Part shown: one piece after another, positions 1-7,399 of the stretch
How the letters are laid out: every line of letters begins with the position of its first letter
Numbering within the stretch: the first letter of the stretch is position 1
Source of the DNA: Bacillota bacterium
Lineage (GTDB): Bacteria > Bacillota > Clostridia > Peptostreptococcales > Anaerovoracaceae
Direction: 5' to 3'
NCBI GenBank assembly: GCA_017534025.1
Contig: JAFWDF010000072.1
Coordinates: forward strand, 1-13,605
DNA length: 13,605 nt
Notes under the pieces: generated by a model
Seen by the model: the letters and a program-made list of their open reading frames with translations, nothing else
Database searches by the model: none
What the model was told of the DNA's origin: nothing
Position numbers and translations under genes: made by a program

Positions 1-15
1 AAAAGGAGTTTTTCA

Positions 16-1884
16 GTGAAGAGCAGAATCGTAAGATGCCTGCTGGCGGCCGTGCTGTGCCTGGCCACTCTTTCGGGAACGGCTGTACTGTATGACGGAC
101 CGGTCTGGATGGAACCGTCGTTTGCAGAGGAAGTGCAGGCAGGAGATACAGATCCGTCGGATCTGCCGCCGGATATTATATCGGATGACCCGGCAGGGGA
201 TCCGGCAGACGATCCGTCCGGACAGCCGTCGGACGATCCTTCGGGCGACCCGTCGGACAATCCTTCGGACGACCCGTCCGACAACCCGCCGGACGAACCG
301 ACCGAACCTGTGATTACATCCTTCACGGACGTACAGGATTCCAATGCTTACTATTTTGTCCCGGTGTACTGGGCGGTGGAGAAAGGCATTACCAACGGCA
401 CGAATGCAGAACTGCAGCTGTTCAGCCCGGATCTCAACTGCACCAGAGGCCAGATCGTGACCTTCCTGTGGAGGGCGGCCGGTTCGCCGGAGCCAGCATC
501 GGAAGAGAATCCGTTCTCGGATATTGCACCGGAGGATTATTATTACAAGGCCGTTCTGTGGGCTGTGGAAAAAGACATTACCAACGGCACGACTGCTACT
601 ACATTTGAGCCGACGGCGGTCTGCACCCGCGGCCAGAGTGTTACCCTGATCTGGCGGTATGCCGGTTCTCCGGGAAACGGCGGGGATACGTTCAGCGATG
701 TAAAGAGCGGAATGTATTATTATAAATCGGTCTTCTGGGCGGTACAGAACGGCGTGACCAACGGCGTGACGCCGAAGCAGTTCGCGCCGGATGCGTCCTG
801 CACCAGAGGCCAGATCGTGACCTTCCTGTACCATGCGCTGCTGGATTCTTCGGTAACCAAGGAGGAGGCCGGCGCTTCCGGTCTGTTCTCCGTTTCGGAT
901 ATCGACGGGCAGAAGGCCACTTTCCGTATCAATGCGACTACCCTGAAAGCGGATTCGCCGATTTCGGAAGTCAGAGCGACCGTATCCAGCGGTTCCGGCA
1001 ATGACCTTCGCTGGTTCACGCTTTCTCCGGTGGATTACGGCAGTTTCTACAAAACCGTGGAAGCCATGGATCTCAGCGGGTTCGCAACGTATACCGTAAA
1101 ATGGTATATTGTAACGGAAGACGGCGGGCTCGTTTACATGGACAGCGCCACGGCGGAAGTGAAAAAGGTTAATTACGCCACTGCAGCCGATATCGGGAAC
1201 CGGCAGTTCCGCATTACCATCGAAGGGGTGAATACGGGCGTTTCGTCCATCAGCGCCTGCGTATGGAGCGAGAAGAACGGGAACGACGATGTGAAGTGGA
1301 CCGGTATGACCAAAAAGGACAGCACCACCTGGCAGGTAACGGTTAATTGCATTGATTATAAGGACAGCGGTGTGTTCCTGGCGGACCTGTATTCCAATGA
1401 CAGCAAGCTGCTGGCGACGCTGCGTTTTAATGTCCCGGCGTCCTATCTGGTTCTGACAATACAGGAACAGCTCGACCGGGAAACGGAAAAGGTATATGCG
1501 TCTGTGGGAAGAGATCTGAGAGCCTGCTTCAATTACAGTGCGGGCATCACCTATCGCAGTACGCCGAGTCCGGAAGCCGGCTATACCAATTCCCAGTGGT
1601 ACGCTCTGTACGGATTCCGGAATCATAAGGGACACTGTTACGTCCATGCCGCTACTTTCTACTGGCTGGCAAAGAATCTGGGATATGATGTCAAGTATAT
1701 TCAGGGTTATGTTCCGCGGAAGGGCGGCGGCCTGATCACCCACGGCTGGGTTGAGATTAAAATAAATGGCACGACCTACGTGTGCGATCCGAATTTCACC
1801 AATGAAACCGGCCGCAATGGCTATATGATCCGGTACGGACAGTCCGGTACCTGGAGATATCAGTCCTACAGGCAGTATTCATAA
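16..1884 (+). CDS. SLH-domain surface protein with C-terminal transglutaminase-like domain
   Basis: A 622-residue exported protein starting at GTG 16, behind an AAAGGAG ribosome site at 2-8. It has a basic, hydrophobic N-terminal signal sequence (residues 1-38), then an Asp/Pro/Ser-rich linker (about 57-98). Three S-layer homology repeats follow (about 99-160, 165-220, 224-275), each with an FxDV/I...YY start and a CTRGQ core. Two beta-rich repeats resembling the GBS Bsp-like family occupy about 290-383 and 387-475. The C-terminal domain looks like a transglutaminase/cysteine-protease fold, with a plausible triad of Cys541 (GHCYV), His576 (THGWVEI) and Asp591 (CDPNF). SLH repeats normally tether proteins to secondary cell-wall polymer, so it probably acts at the cell surface. 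Whether it crosslinks, cleaves peptides or handles peptidoglycan cannot be told. Upstream context lies outside the window. Confidence 0.9.
   Translation: MKSRIVRCLLAAVLCLATLSGTAVLYDGPVWMEPSFAEEVQAGDTDPSDLPPDIISDDPAGDPADDPSGQPSDDPSGDPSDNPSDDPSDNPPDEPTEPVITSFTDVQDSNAYYFVPVYWAVEKGITNGTNAELQLFSPDLNCTRGQIVTFLWRAAGSPEPASEENPFSDIAPEDYYYKAVLWAVEKDITNGTTATTFEPTAVCTRGQSVTLIWRYAGSPGNGGDTFSDVKSGMYYYKSVFWAVQNGVTNGVTPKQFAPDASCTRGQIVTFLYHALLDSSVTKEEAGASGLFSVSDIDGQKATFRINATTLKADSPISEVRATVSSGSGNDLRWFTLSPVDYGSFYKTVEAMDLSGFATYTVKWYIVTEDGGLVYMDSATAEVKKVNYATAADIGNRQFRITIEGVNTGVSSISACVWSEKNGNDDVKWTGMTKKDSTTWQVTVNCIDYKDSGVFLADLYSNDSKLLATLRFNVPASYLVLTIQEQLDRETEKVYASVGRDLRACFNYSAGITYRSTPSPEAGYTNSQWYALYGFRNHKGHCYVHAATFYWLAKNLGYDVKYIQGYVPRKGGGLITHGWVEIKINGTTYVCDPNFTNETGRNGYMIRYGQSGTWRYQSYRQYS
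184..309 (+). repeat. Tandem Asp-Pro-Ser codon repeat (surface-protein linker)
   Basis: Imperfect 12-bp units coding for four-residue steps such as DDPS, GDPS and DNPS, encoding residues about 57-98 of the SLH protein. It forms an acidic, proline-rich, probably extended spacer between the signal sequence and the SLH repeats. Copy number in such repeats often varies between strains. Confidence 0.7.
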
Positions 1885-1904
1885 AAAAGTAAACACTGCT
1901 TCAA

Positions 1905-1940
1905 TCACAATTTGTGAAAGATTGGGGTATTTCTCATATT
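1905..1940 (+). promoter_or_regulatory. Candidate promoter with palindrome over the -35, upstream of the lipoprotein gene
   Basis: TTGTGA (1912-1917) and CATATT (1935-1940) are separated by 17 bases, each matching the sigma-A consensus at 4 of 6 positions. The -35 box is the right arm of the palindrome TCACAA-T-TTGTGA (1905-1917), which could be an operator. A start near 1947 would leave a short leader carrying the AGGAGG at 1955-1960. No terminator was seen between the preceding gene and this site, so read-through is also possible. Confidence 0.4.
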
Positions 1941-1966
1941 GAATGGGATTAAAAAGGAGGAAGATC

Positions 1967-2890
1967 ATGAACAAGTCTAAGATTTTATTTGCGCCTGCCG
2001 CGCTTTTAATGGCAGGTATGCTGCTCTTCTCCGGATGCGGAAAATCCATGCCGGTGACACAGCCGGCAGAACCGTCTGCCGAAGAGCCTGCAAAGACCGT
2101 CCGGACAATTGGGGAAGCTGGTGAAAATGCATATTCTGTGAACCTCACCAACGGCACGGGCAAAAATATCATCGCCCTCAGCGTGCTGTCGTCGGACAGT
2201 GATTCCGAAGAATCCTCCGTTGACGCTGAACCGCTGAATCTGCTGGAAGGCGAAAAGCCGATCACAGCGGACGAACAGGTCAACCTGCTGTATGCTCCTG
2301 CCGGTGCGGAAGAAGAGACCGGTGCGGAACCGGCGGCTGTATCCGATGAGGAAGCACAGCCGGAGGAAAAAGAACTGACGACGGAGTATACGGTTCGCTT
2401 CAAGACCGATGATGATAAGGAATACGATCTGCATGCGTTCCCGTTTGAGGATCTGAAGGATGGCCTGATTCTCCTGTCTGCCGGTGACGTGGCCTATATG
2501 GAATATTCCAGCAAAGAAAACGGCGAATGGGTAAATACGCTGGAAGCGGAGATCGCTACGGCGGAACAGCTCAAGGCTGCAGAAGAAGAAGCGGCACAGA
2601 AGGCTGCAGAAGAAGAAGCGGCTAAGAAGGCGGCTGAGGAAAAGGCGAAGGCGGAAGCGCAGAACCAGGAAAAGAGCAACGCGAATAATCAGCAGAAAAA
2701 GAAGCAGAATTCCGGCAGCTCGAATAGACCTTCCCAGTCCGATACGCCGGGCGTTGTAGATGATCCGGTTCAGGATAATGGCGGTTCCTCTGACGGCGGC
2801 GGCTCCTCGGATGGCGGCGGTTCTTCCGACGGCGGCGGTTCCTCGGATGGCGGCGATGACGGCTGTGTAGAAGATGGTCTGACCTGGTAA
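1967..2890 (+). CDS. Putative lipoprotein with Ala/Glu coil and Gly-Ser-Asp repeat tail
   Basis: A 307-residue predicted lipoprotein of unrecognised family. ATG 1967 was chosen over the in-frame ATG at 1943 because a strong AGGAGG (1955-1960) sits six bases upstream and the protein then opens with a normal signal peptide. That peptide ends in a lipobox-like LFSGC with Cys24 as the lipidated residue. The mature part has an acidic linker and a folded-looking middle split around an acidic stretch (YSVNLTNGTG... and YTVRFKTDDD...). It then has an Ala/Glu/Lys-rich segment likely to form a helix or coiled coil, and a tail of four GGSSDG repeats. Lipidation at the outer face of the membrane is inferred from the lipobox. 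The flexible tail may span the wall or extend outward. Function is unknown. The neighbouring SLH gene suggests a cell-surface role. Confidence 0.82.
   Translation: MNKSKILFAPAALLMAGMLLFSGCGKSMPVTQPAEPSAEEPAKTVRTIGEAGENAYSVNLTNGTGKNIIALSVLSSDSDSEESSVDAEPLNLLEGEKPITADEQVNLLYAPAGAEEETGAEPAAVSDEEAQPEEKELTTEYTVRFKTDDDKEYDLHAFPFEDLKDGLILLSAGDVAYMEYSSKENGEWVNTLEAEIATAEQLKAAEEEAAQKAAEEEAAKKAAEEKAKAEAQNQEKSNANNQQKKKQNSGSSNRPSQSDTPGVVDDPVQDNGGSSDGGGSSDGGGSSDGGGSSDGGDDGCVEDGLTW
2573..2653 (+). repeat. 27-bp tandem repeat coding for KAAEEEAAQ-type units
   Basis: Two nearly identical 27-bp units (2573-2599 and 2600-2626) are followed by a diverged third (2627-2653). They encode a nine-residue Lys-Ala-Ala-Glu-rich period in the lipoprotein, consistent with an extended helix. 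Confidence 0.7.
2780..2851 (+). repeat. 18-bp tandem repeat coding for GGSSDG
   Basis: Four 18-bp units in frame (2780, 2798, 2816, 2834), each encoding Gly-Gly-Ser-Ser-Asp-Gly with synonymous third-base changes between copies. It makes a flexible C-terminal tail and is a candidate for length variation between strains. Confidence 0.85.
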
Positions 2891-2925
2891 AACGGTCTGT
2901 GCAAGTGAATTAATTATTGTCTGAT

Positions 2926-2964
2926 TTCCAGGCGGCTAATCCCTGATCGGCTGCCTGGAATTTT
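2926..2964 (+). terminator. Probable intrinsic terminator after the lipoprotein gene
   Basis: Arms TTCCAGGCGGCT (2926-2937) and GGCTGCCTGGAA (2949-2960) pair over 12 positions with two G-U pairs and an 11-base loop, followed by only four T residues. The short T tract makes termination partial at best. Some transcription could continue into the acyltransferase gene, whose start lies 23 bases downstream and for which no clear separate promoter was seen. Confidence 0.5.
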
Positions 2965-2987
2965 GCGGATTCGGGAGAAAAAACGGT

Positions 2988-4535
2988 ATGTCGTTAGTAT
3001 CGATCATGTTTTCGGTATTTGTGACGGTCGCGCTGCTGCTGTATTATCTGCTGCCCCGGAAAGCACAGAGTGCCGTATTATTTGGCATGAGTGTGCTTTT
3101 TTATCTGTCATACGGGATACAGCCGGTGCTGTTCCTGGTTTTCGCCGTGGGAGTCACGTATACCGCGGCGGTCAGGATGGGCGCTCTGTATGAAGCGGCC
3201 GGAAATGAAGAGGATCGCAGAGCGGCGATGGCGTCTGCGAAAAAGAGCAGCCGGCGGATACTCATTATCGCCATGCTGCTGAATTTCGGCATGCTCGCCT
3301 TTCTCAAATACACCAATTTCTTTATTGATAACATCAACGGAGTGCTTTCGGCCGGCCTGCCGCATCTGAAACTGCTGCTGCCGCTGGGCATCTCCTATTA
3401 CACGTTCCAGTCGGTCGGCTATTTGCTGGATGTGTACTGGCAGCGAAGCCGCTGCGAGAACAATCTGTTCCGGCTGGCTCTGTTTCTGGTCTTTTTCCCG
3501 TACATGGTACAGGGCCCGATCAGCCGGTACGGACAGCTGGCGGGACAGCTTTATGAAAACCATGATTTTGACTGGGCCAACATCCACAGGGGGCTTCTGC
3601 GCATTCTGTGGGGGCTGTTTAAAATGATGGTGCTGGCGGAGTGGGCCTCCGTCTACCGGGAAGCCATTTTTGCGGATCCGGACGGGCTGGCGGGAATCGC
3701 GCTGTTCGGCGTGCTTCTGTACACCGTCGAGTTGTACGGCAATTTCTCCGGCGGGATCGATATCGTGCTGGGCGTTGCCTCCATGTTTTCTATCCGGATG
3801 GAAGAAAACTTCCGGCAGCCGTTTTTCTCGGTTTCCATTACGGATTTCTGGCAGCGCTGGCATATCACCCAGGGCTCCTGGATGCGGGATTATGTATTCT
3901 ATCCGCTGACCTTGTCCGGATTTATGAAGAAATTCGGCAAAAAAACCAAGAAGGCGTTCGGGAAAAAAGTCGGACGGACCATTCCTGTCTGCCTGGCCAA
4001 TCTCATTGTATTCTTCCTGGTGGGCGTTTGGCACGGCCCGACCTGGGGAAATATCGGCTGGGGTATTTACAACGGTGTGATTATCGCGTTTTCCGTTTTA
4101 ATGGAAAACAGATATAAGATCTGGAAAAAGGCCCTCCATATTAATGATAAATCAAAGGGCTGGCATCTGTTTATGATCCTGCGCACCTTCGCGCTGATCA
4201 ATATCTCCTGGTATTTTGACTGCGTGACATCGCTGTCCAAAGCGCTGAAAATGATGCGGTATTCGGTCACGGCATTTGATCCGTCTCTGTTTCTGACCAT
4301 ACCGGCCGGAAAGCTGGGCACGGATTTTACGCCGTACGCCCTGGGCATCCTGCTGGGCGGCTGCCTGATTCTGTTCTGCGTCAGTCTGTGGAAGGAGAGA
4401 GGTGCTGATCCGGAGGCGGATGTGCTGAAAGCTCCAGTCGCGCTGCAGGTGCTGCTTTTCCTGCTGCTCCTGCTCGCTGTTCTGGCACTGGGGCCGCAGT
4501 CTGCGGGAAGGGGGTTCATCTATGCACAGTTCTGA
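2988..4535 (+). CDS. MBOAT family membrane O-acyltransferase (DltB/AlgI-like)
   Basis: A 515-residue polytopic membrane protein of the membrane-bound O-acyltransferase family. Family landmarks are the LPLGISYYTFQS segment, the QGPISRYGQ loop (Gln175-Pro177), NFSGGIDI, the FWQRWHIT block (His292) and WHGPTWG with the expected catalytic His349. Family members take an acyl group from a donor on the cytoplasmic side and pass it to an extracellular acceptor, as DltB does from D-alanyl-DltC. The adjacent carrier and adenylating enzyme make a Dlt-type role likely. It is longer than typical DltB (about 400 residues) and closer to AlgI-like lengths, with extra C-terminal hydrophobic segments. GGGAG at 2973-2977 serves ATG 2988. 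The 3' end overlaps the next gene by 14 bases, suggesting translational coupling. The transferred group and the acceptor polymer are not shown by sequence. Confidence 0.9.
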   Translation: MSLVSIMFSVFVTVALLLYYLLPRKAQSAVLFGMSVLFYLSYGIQPVLFLVFAVGVTYTAAVRMGALYEAAGNEEDRRAAMASAKKSSRRILIIAMLLNFGMLAFLKYTNFFIDNINGVLSAGLPHLKLLLPLGISYYTFQSVGYLLDVYWQRSRCENNLFRLALFLVFFPYMVQGPISRYGQLAGQLYENHDFDWANIHRGLLRILWGLFKMMVLAEWASVYREAIFADPDGLAGIALFGVLLYTVELYGNFSGGIDIVLGVASMFSIRMEENFRQPFFSVSITDFWQRWHITQGSWMRDYVFYPLTLSGFMKKFGKKTKKAFGKKVGRTIPVCLANLIVFFLVGVWHGPTWGNIGWGIYNGVIIAFSVLMENRYKIWKKALHINDKSKGWHLFMILRTFALINISWYFDCVTSLSKALKMMRYSVTAFDPSLFLTIPAGKLGTDFTPYALGILLGGCLILFCVSLWKERGADPEADVLKAPVALQVLLFLLLLLAVLALGPQSAGRGFIYAQF

Positions 4536-5514
4536 CGGAAAGAAAGCGGCGAAGGTGCTCATCCTGTTCCTGATTGCCGCTGCGCTGCTGCTGGTTCTTC
4601 TTGACCTGATGCTGTATCCGTGCACGTTCATGCGCAATGACATTCACGCTGTGACGTCCGAACAGCAGGATCTGGTGATCCTGGGAACCTCCAACGGGAA
4701 AATGGATCTGGATCCGGACCGGATTGCCGGCAGTGTGGTCCGGGACGGCGAACCGCTTCGCTCCGGGCACAATCTCTGCGTCGGCGGTGAATATCCTGTA
4801 GACGCCTATTACATCACCAAACTCATGGCGGCGGAAAACAAGCCGAAACTGATTGTATTTGAAGTGGACCCCGGGTATTTTGCCACGGAGAAGGAACCGG
4901 GCAACAATTATCTGTTGTTTCATCATGAGTTTCCTTTATCACTGGCTAAACTGCAGTATTTTGCGGACGCCATGCGGAACTGCGACATTCGCAGCGCCCT
5001 GTTTGCGCCTTATGAGTACTCGCTGCTGTACGAGATCCCCCGGGTGAAGGAAACCCTGACGCGGAAGCTGACGGGAGATTATGATATTTCCTATTTCAAG
5101 GGAAAAGCGCAGGAATATCATGAAAACGGATTTATAGAACGATATCCGGTCGAAGAGGAGAACTTTGCCTCTTATGACGGCTTTACCTTTGAAGGAAATG
5201 AAGAGAATCTCCGGCGCAATACCGCCTATCTGTCGAAGCTCATTGCTTATTGCAGAGCACAGGACATCGACATCCTGGCTGCGGTCATGCCGCTTCCGGA
5301 TGTGACCCTGGACCGGGATCCGGAACAGTTTGCGCTGGCGTGGGAGTATTTCGATGCATTTTTTGCAGAGGAAGGCGTGGACTTTTATAATTTTAATACC
5401 GATTATTATAATGCGTATCCTCATTCAACCGATCTGTTTGCCGATTATGACGGCCATATGAACGGGGACAGCGCCCGTGCCTTTTCACAGGTTTTCGGAC
5501 ATATTATCAGGTAA
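4522..5514 (+). CDS. Membrane-anchored SGNH-like protein (DltD-like partner of the MBOAT)
   Basis: A 330-residue protein with a short basic N-terminus, one hydrophobic anchor (about residues 10-34) and an extracytoplasmic SGNH-hydrolase-like domain. The nucleophile motif is ILGTSNG with Ser57. Near the C-terminus DYDGHMNG supplies His312 and Asn314. The usual Asp three residues before the His is Tyr309 here, with Asp at 308 and 310, so the triad geometry may differ. MBOAT enzymes are often paired with such proteins (DltD with DltB, AlgJ/AlgX with AlgI), where the partner helps final acyl transfer or hydrolysis. The start at 4522 lies inside the end of the acyltransferase gene, behind a GGAAGGGGG ribosome site (4506-4514). 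It is called DltD-like from context and motifs. Overall similarity to classical DltD looks low by eye. Confidence 0.75.
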   Translation: MHSSDGKKAAKVLILFLIAAALLLVLLDLMLYPCTFMRNDIHAVTSEQQDLVILGTSNGKMDLDPDRIAGSVVRDGEPLRSGHNLCVGGEYPVDAYYITKLMAAENKPKLIVFEVDPGYFATEKEPGNNYLLFHHEFPLSLAKLQYFADAMRNCDIRSALFAPYEYSLLYEIPRVKETLTRKLTGDYDISYFKGKAQEYHENGFIERYPVEEENFASYDGFTFEGNEENLRRNTAYLSKLIAYCRAQDIDILAAVMPLPDVTLDRDPEQFALAWEYFDAFFAEEGVDFYNFNTDYYNAYPHSTDLFADYDGHMNGDSARAFSQVFGHIIR

Positions 5515-5530
5515 TTCTATTTTAGACGAA

Positions 5531-5562
5531 ACGGTCTGTTCCGCCGCCGGCGGAATGGCCGT
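5531..5562 (+). other. GC-rich hairpin between the SGNH-like and carrier genes
   Basis: A perfect inverted repeat, TTCCGCCG and CGGCGGAA around one C (5539-5555), is flanked by pairing ACGG (5531-5534) and CCGT (5559-5562). No T tract follows, so it is not a normal intrinsic terminator. It lies in the 79-base gap before the carrier protein gene and could be an RNA processing or stability element. Confidence 0.5.
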
Positions 5563-5593
5563 CCGTCCGGCTGTTGCAGGAGGAAGAACTGTT

Positions 5594-5824
5594 ATGCGTG
5601 AAAAAATTCTGGAAATTCTGGAAGATCTGATTCCGGATGAAGAAATCGAAGGCCGTACCGGTCTTGTGGAGGATCGGATTCTTTCGTCGTTTACGATTCT
5701 GAATCTGATTTCCGAGATCTACGATGAACTGGATATCGAGATCCCGGTGGAGGATGTTGTGCCGGAGAATTTTGACTCTCTGGATGCCATCGTTGCGGTG
5801 GTGGAAAAGTATCAGCAGGTGTAA
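5594..5824 (+). CDS. Small acyl/aminoacyl carrier protein (DltC-like)
   Basis: A 76-residue acidic four-helix carrier protein, the expected size for DltC or an acyl carrier protein. ATG 5594 follows AGGAGG (5578-5583). A longer reading upstream would run through the end of the preceding gene and the hairpin, so it was rejected. Aligned by eye with DltC (LLDS...), helix II begins ILSSFTILNLI, making Ser32 the likely phosphopantetheine site, with the usual preceding Asp replaced by Ser31. The DSL triplet at residues 61-63 lies in the C-terminal helix region and is probably not the attachment site. It sits directly before the DltA-like ligase, with no gap between stop and start, which suggests the two work as a pair: the ligase loads the carrier and the MBOAT unloads it. 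Confidence 0.8.
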   Translation: MREKILEILEDLIPDEEIEGRTGLVEDRILSSFTILNLISEIYDELDIEIPVEDVVPENFDSLDAIVAVVEKYQQV

Positions 5825-7345
5825 ATGATGACGCGCAGTGTAGTGGAATATCTGGAACGTTCCGCAGCCCGTTTTCCGGATAAAACGGCTGTGGATGACG
5901 GCAGTACCGCACTGACCTACCGGCAGCTCCGCAGCGGCGCACGCCGGATCGGCGCAGCGCTGGCGGAACGGGTACAGGCCGTACGGGAACCGGTTGCAGT
6001 ATTCCTGGATAAAACCGCGGAAAGTATTATGGCTTTCCAGGGCGTACTGTACAGCGGCAATTTTTACTGTCCGCTGGACAGCGAAATGCCGCCGGACAGA
6101 ATCCGTGCGATTCTCTCCGTGACGGATCCGAAAGTGATTCTGACGGATGAAGCGCATCGTGCGGCAGCAGAGCAGTTTGCGGGAGCGGCCCGCATTGAGA
6201 CCATGGAAGAGCTGCTGGCTCTGCCGGAGCATCCCGGCAGGGAGGAGTCCGTGGACCGGATTCTGTCGGGCTGTACCGAAACGGATCCTCTGTACGTGCT
6301 GTTCACAAGTGGTTCCACAGGTGTGCCGAAAGGGGTTCTGGTCAGCCACAGGGTCATTATCAATTACGCGGAATGGCTGGAAGAAACATTTTCCATGGAC
6401 AGCGAGGTTGTGATCGGCAACCAGGCGCCTCTTTATTTCGACATCTCCATGCATGATACCTACGGGGCGTTCTATTTCGGCGGCACTCTGGTGATCATCC
6501 CGCCGGCACTGTTCAGTTTCCCGGCCCGGCTGATCGAATTCATGAACGAAAAAAAGATTTCTTCCATACTCTGGGTGCCTTCGGCCATGGGTATTTTCGC
6601 GGCGCTGAAAGCGTTTCGCTCCGGGCTGCCGCAATACCTGCAGACTGTGATGTTCGCCGGAGAGGTTCTGCCGAGAAGAAATCTGGATTACTGGATGGAA
6701 CATCTGCCGGACACTGTGTTTGCCAATCTTTACGGACCGACGGAAACCTTTGTCTGTACGGGATATATCTGTGACGGTACGGAACCGGCCGGAGAACCGA
6801 TGCCGATCGGAAAGCCGATCGCCAATTCCACGGCGCTCCTGCTGACGGAAGACGGCCGGGAAGCGGCACCGGGAGAAACGGGAGAACTCTGCCTGCGGGG
6901 AAGCTGCCTGGCGACAGGTTATTATAACAATCCGGAAAAGACCGGGGAGGTGTTCGTGCAGAATCCGCTGCAGGCGAAATATCCCGACCGGATTTACCGG
7001 ACCGGCGATCTGGTGAAGTATAACGAACAGGGCGATCTCATCTACCTGTCCCGCCGGGACAATCAGATCAAGCACATGGGATACCGGATTGAGCTGGGCG
7101 AAATCGAAACCGCCGGGTACGGCATTCCGGAGATCCGGGACTGTGTCTGCTTCTATGATTACAGCCGGAAACGCATCGTGTTCTGCTACGACGGCGCGGA
7201 AATCGAAAAGAAGAGCCTGCGTGCGGCGCTGGCGGAGAAGATTCCTTCCTACATGATGCCGGGCCGCTTCATCCATCTGGATGCGCTGCCACACAATGCC
7301 AACGGCAAAATCGACCGGAAAAAACTCTCTGCAGAGTATTCATAG
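5825..7345 (+). CDS. Amino-acid adenylating enzyme, DltA-like (D-alanine--carrier protein ligase type)
   Basis: A 506-residue stand-alone adenylation enzyme, the usual DltA length. It activates a carboxylic acid with ATP and transfers it to a carrier thiol in the cytoplasm. Core motifs are in order: TSGSTGVPKG (from Thr161), NQAPLYFDIS with Asp206, NLYGPTE, YRTGDL, HMGYRIELGEIE and NGKIDRKK with catalytic Lys495. The NQAP..FD.S..D.Y block is especially DltA-like, with Asp206 in the place of the residue that binds the substrate amino group. In classical DltA a Cys in an FCGE motif favours D-alanine. Here the same place reads FAGE (Ala278), so substrate may be relaxed or different. Translation probably couples to the carrier gene, whose stop abuts this start. 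A second in-frame ATG at 5828 cannot be excluded. Confidence 0.87.
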   Translation: MMTRSVVEYLERSAARFPDKTAVDDGSTALTYRQLRSGARRIGAALAERVQAVREPVAVFLDKTAESIMAFQGVLYSGNFYCPLDSEMPPDRIRAILSVTDPKVILTDEAHRAAAEQFAGAARIETMEELLALPEHPGREESVDRILSGCTETDPLYVLFTSGSTGVPKGVLVSHRVIINYAEWLEETFSMDSEVVIGNQAPLYFDISMHDTYGAFYFGGTLVIIPPALFSFPARLIEFMNEKKISSILWVPSAMGIFAALKAFRSGLPQYLQTVMFAGEVLPRRNLDYWMEHLPDTVFANLYGPTETFVCTGYICDGTEPAGEPMPIGKPIANSTALLLTEDGREAAPGETGELCLRGSCLATGYYNNPEKTGEVFVQNPLQAKYPDRIYRTGDLVKYNEQGDLIYLSRRDNQIKHMGYRIELGEIETAGYGIPEIRDCVCFYDYSRKRIVFCYDGAEIEKKSLRAALAEKIPSYMMPGRFIHLDALPHNANGKIDRKKLSAEYS

Positions 7346-7399
7346 AGAACCGAGAAAGGAGAAGCGCCCGCTGTTTCGCAGAGGAGCGCGGAAAGAGCA

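Noticed and set aside
13..1743. 576-codon open frame on the minus strand opposite the SLH gene
   Set aside because: Its product is low-complexity, Arg/Ile/Val-rich and has no ribosome site. The plus-strand frame has signal peptide, SLH repeats and catalytic motifs. It is a shadow of GC-biased codons.
5477..5593. Longer N-terminus for the small carrier protein
   Set aside because: It would overlap the end of the SGNH-like gene and translate the hairpin region. AGGAGG points to ATG 5594, which gives normal carrier length.
5522..7294. 590-codon minus-strand open frame opposite the carrier and ligase genes
   Set aside because: The His/Arg/Phe-rich product matches nothing recognisable, while the plus strand has full adenylation motifs.
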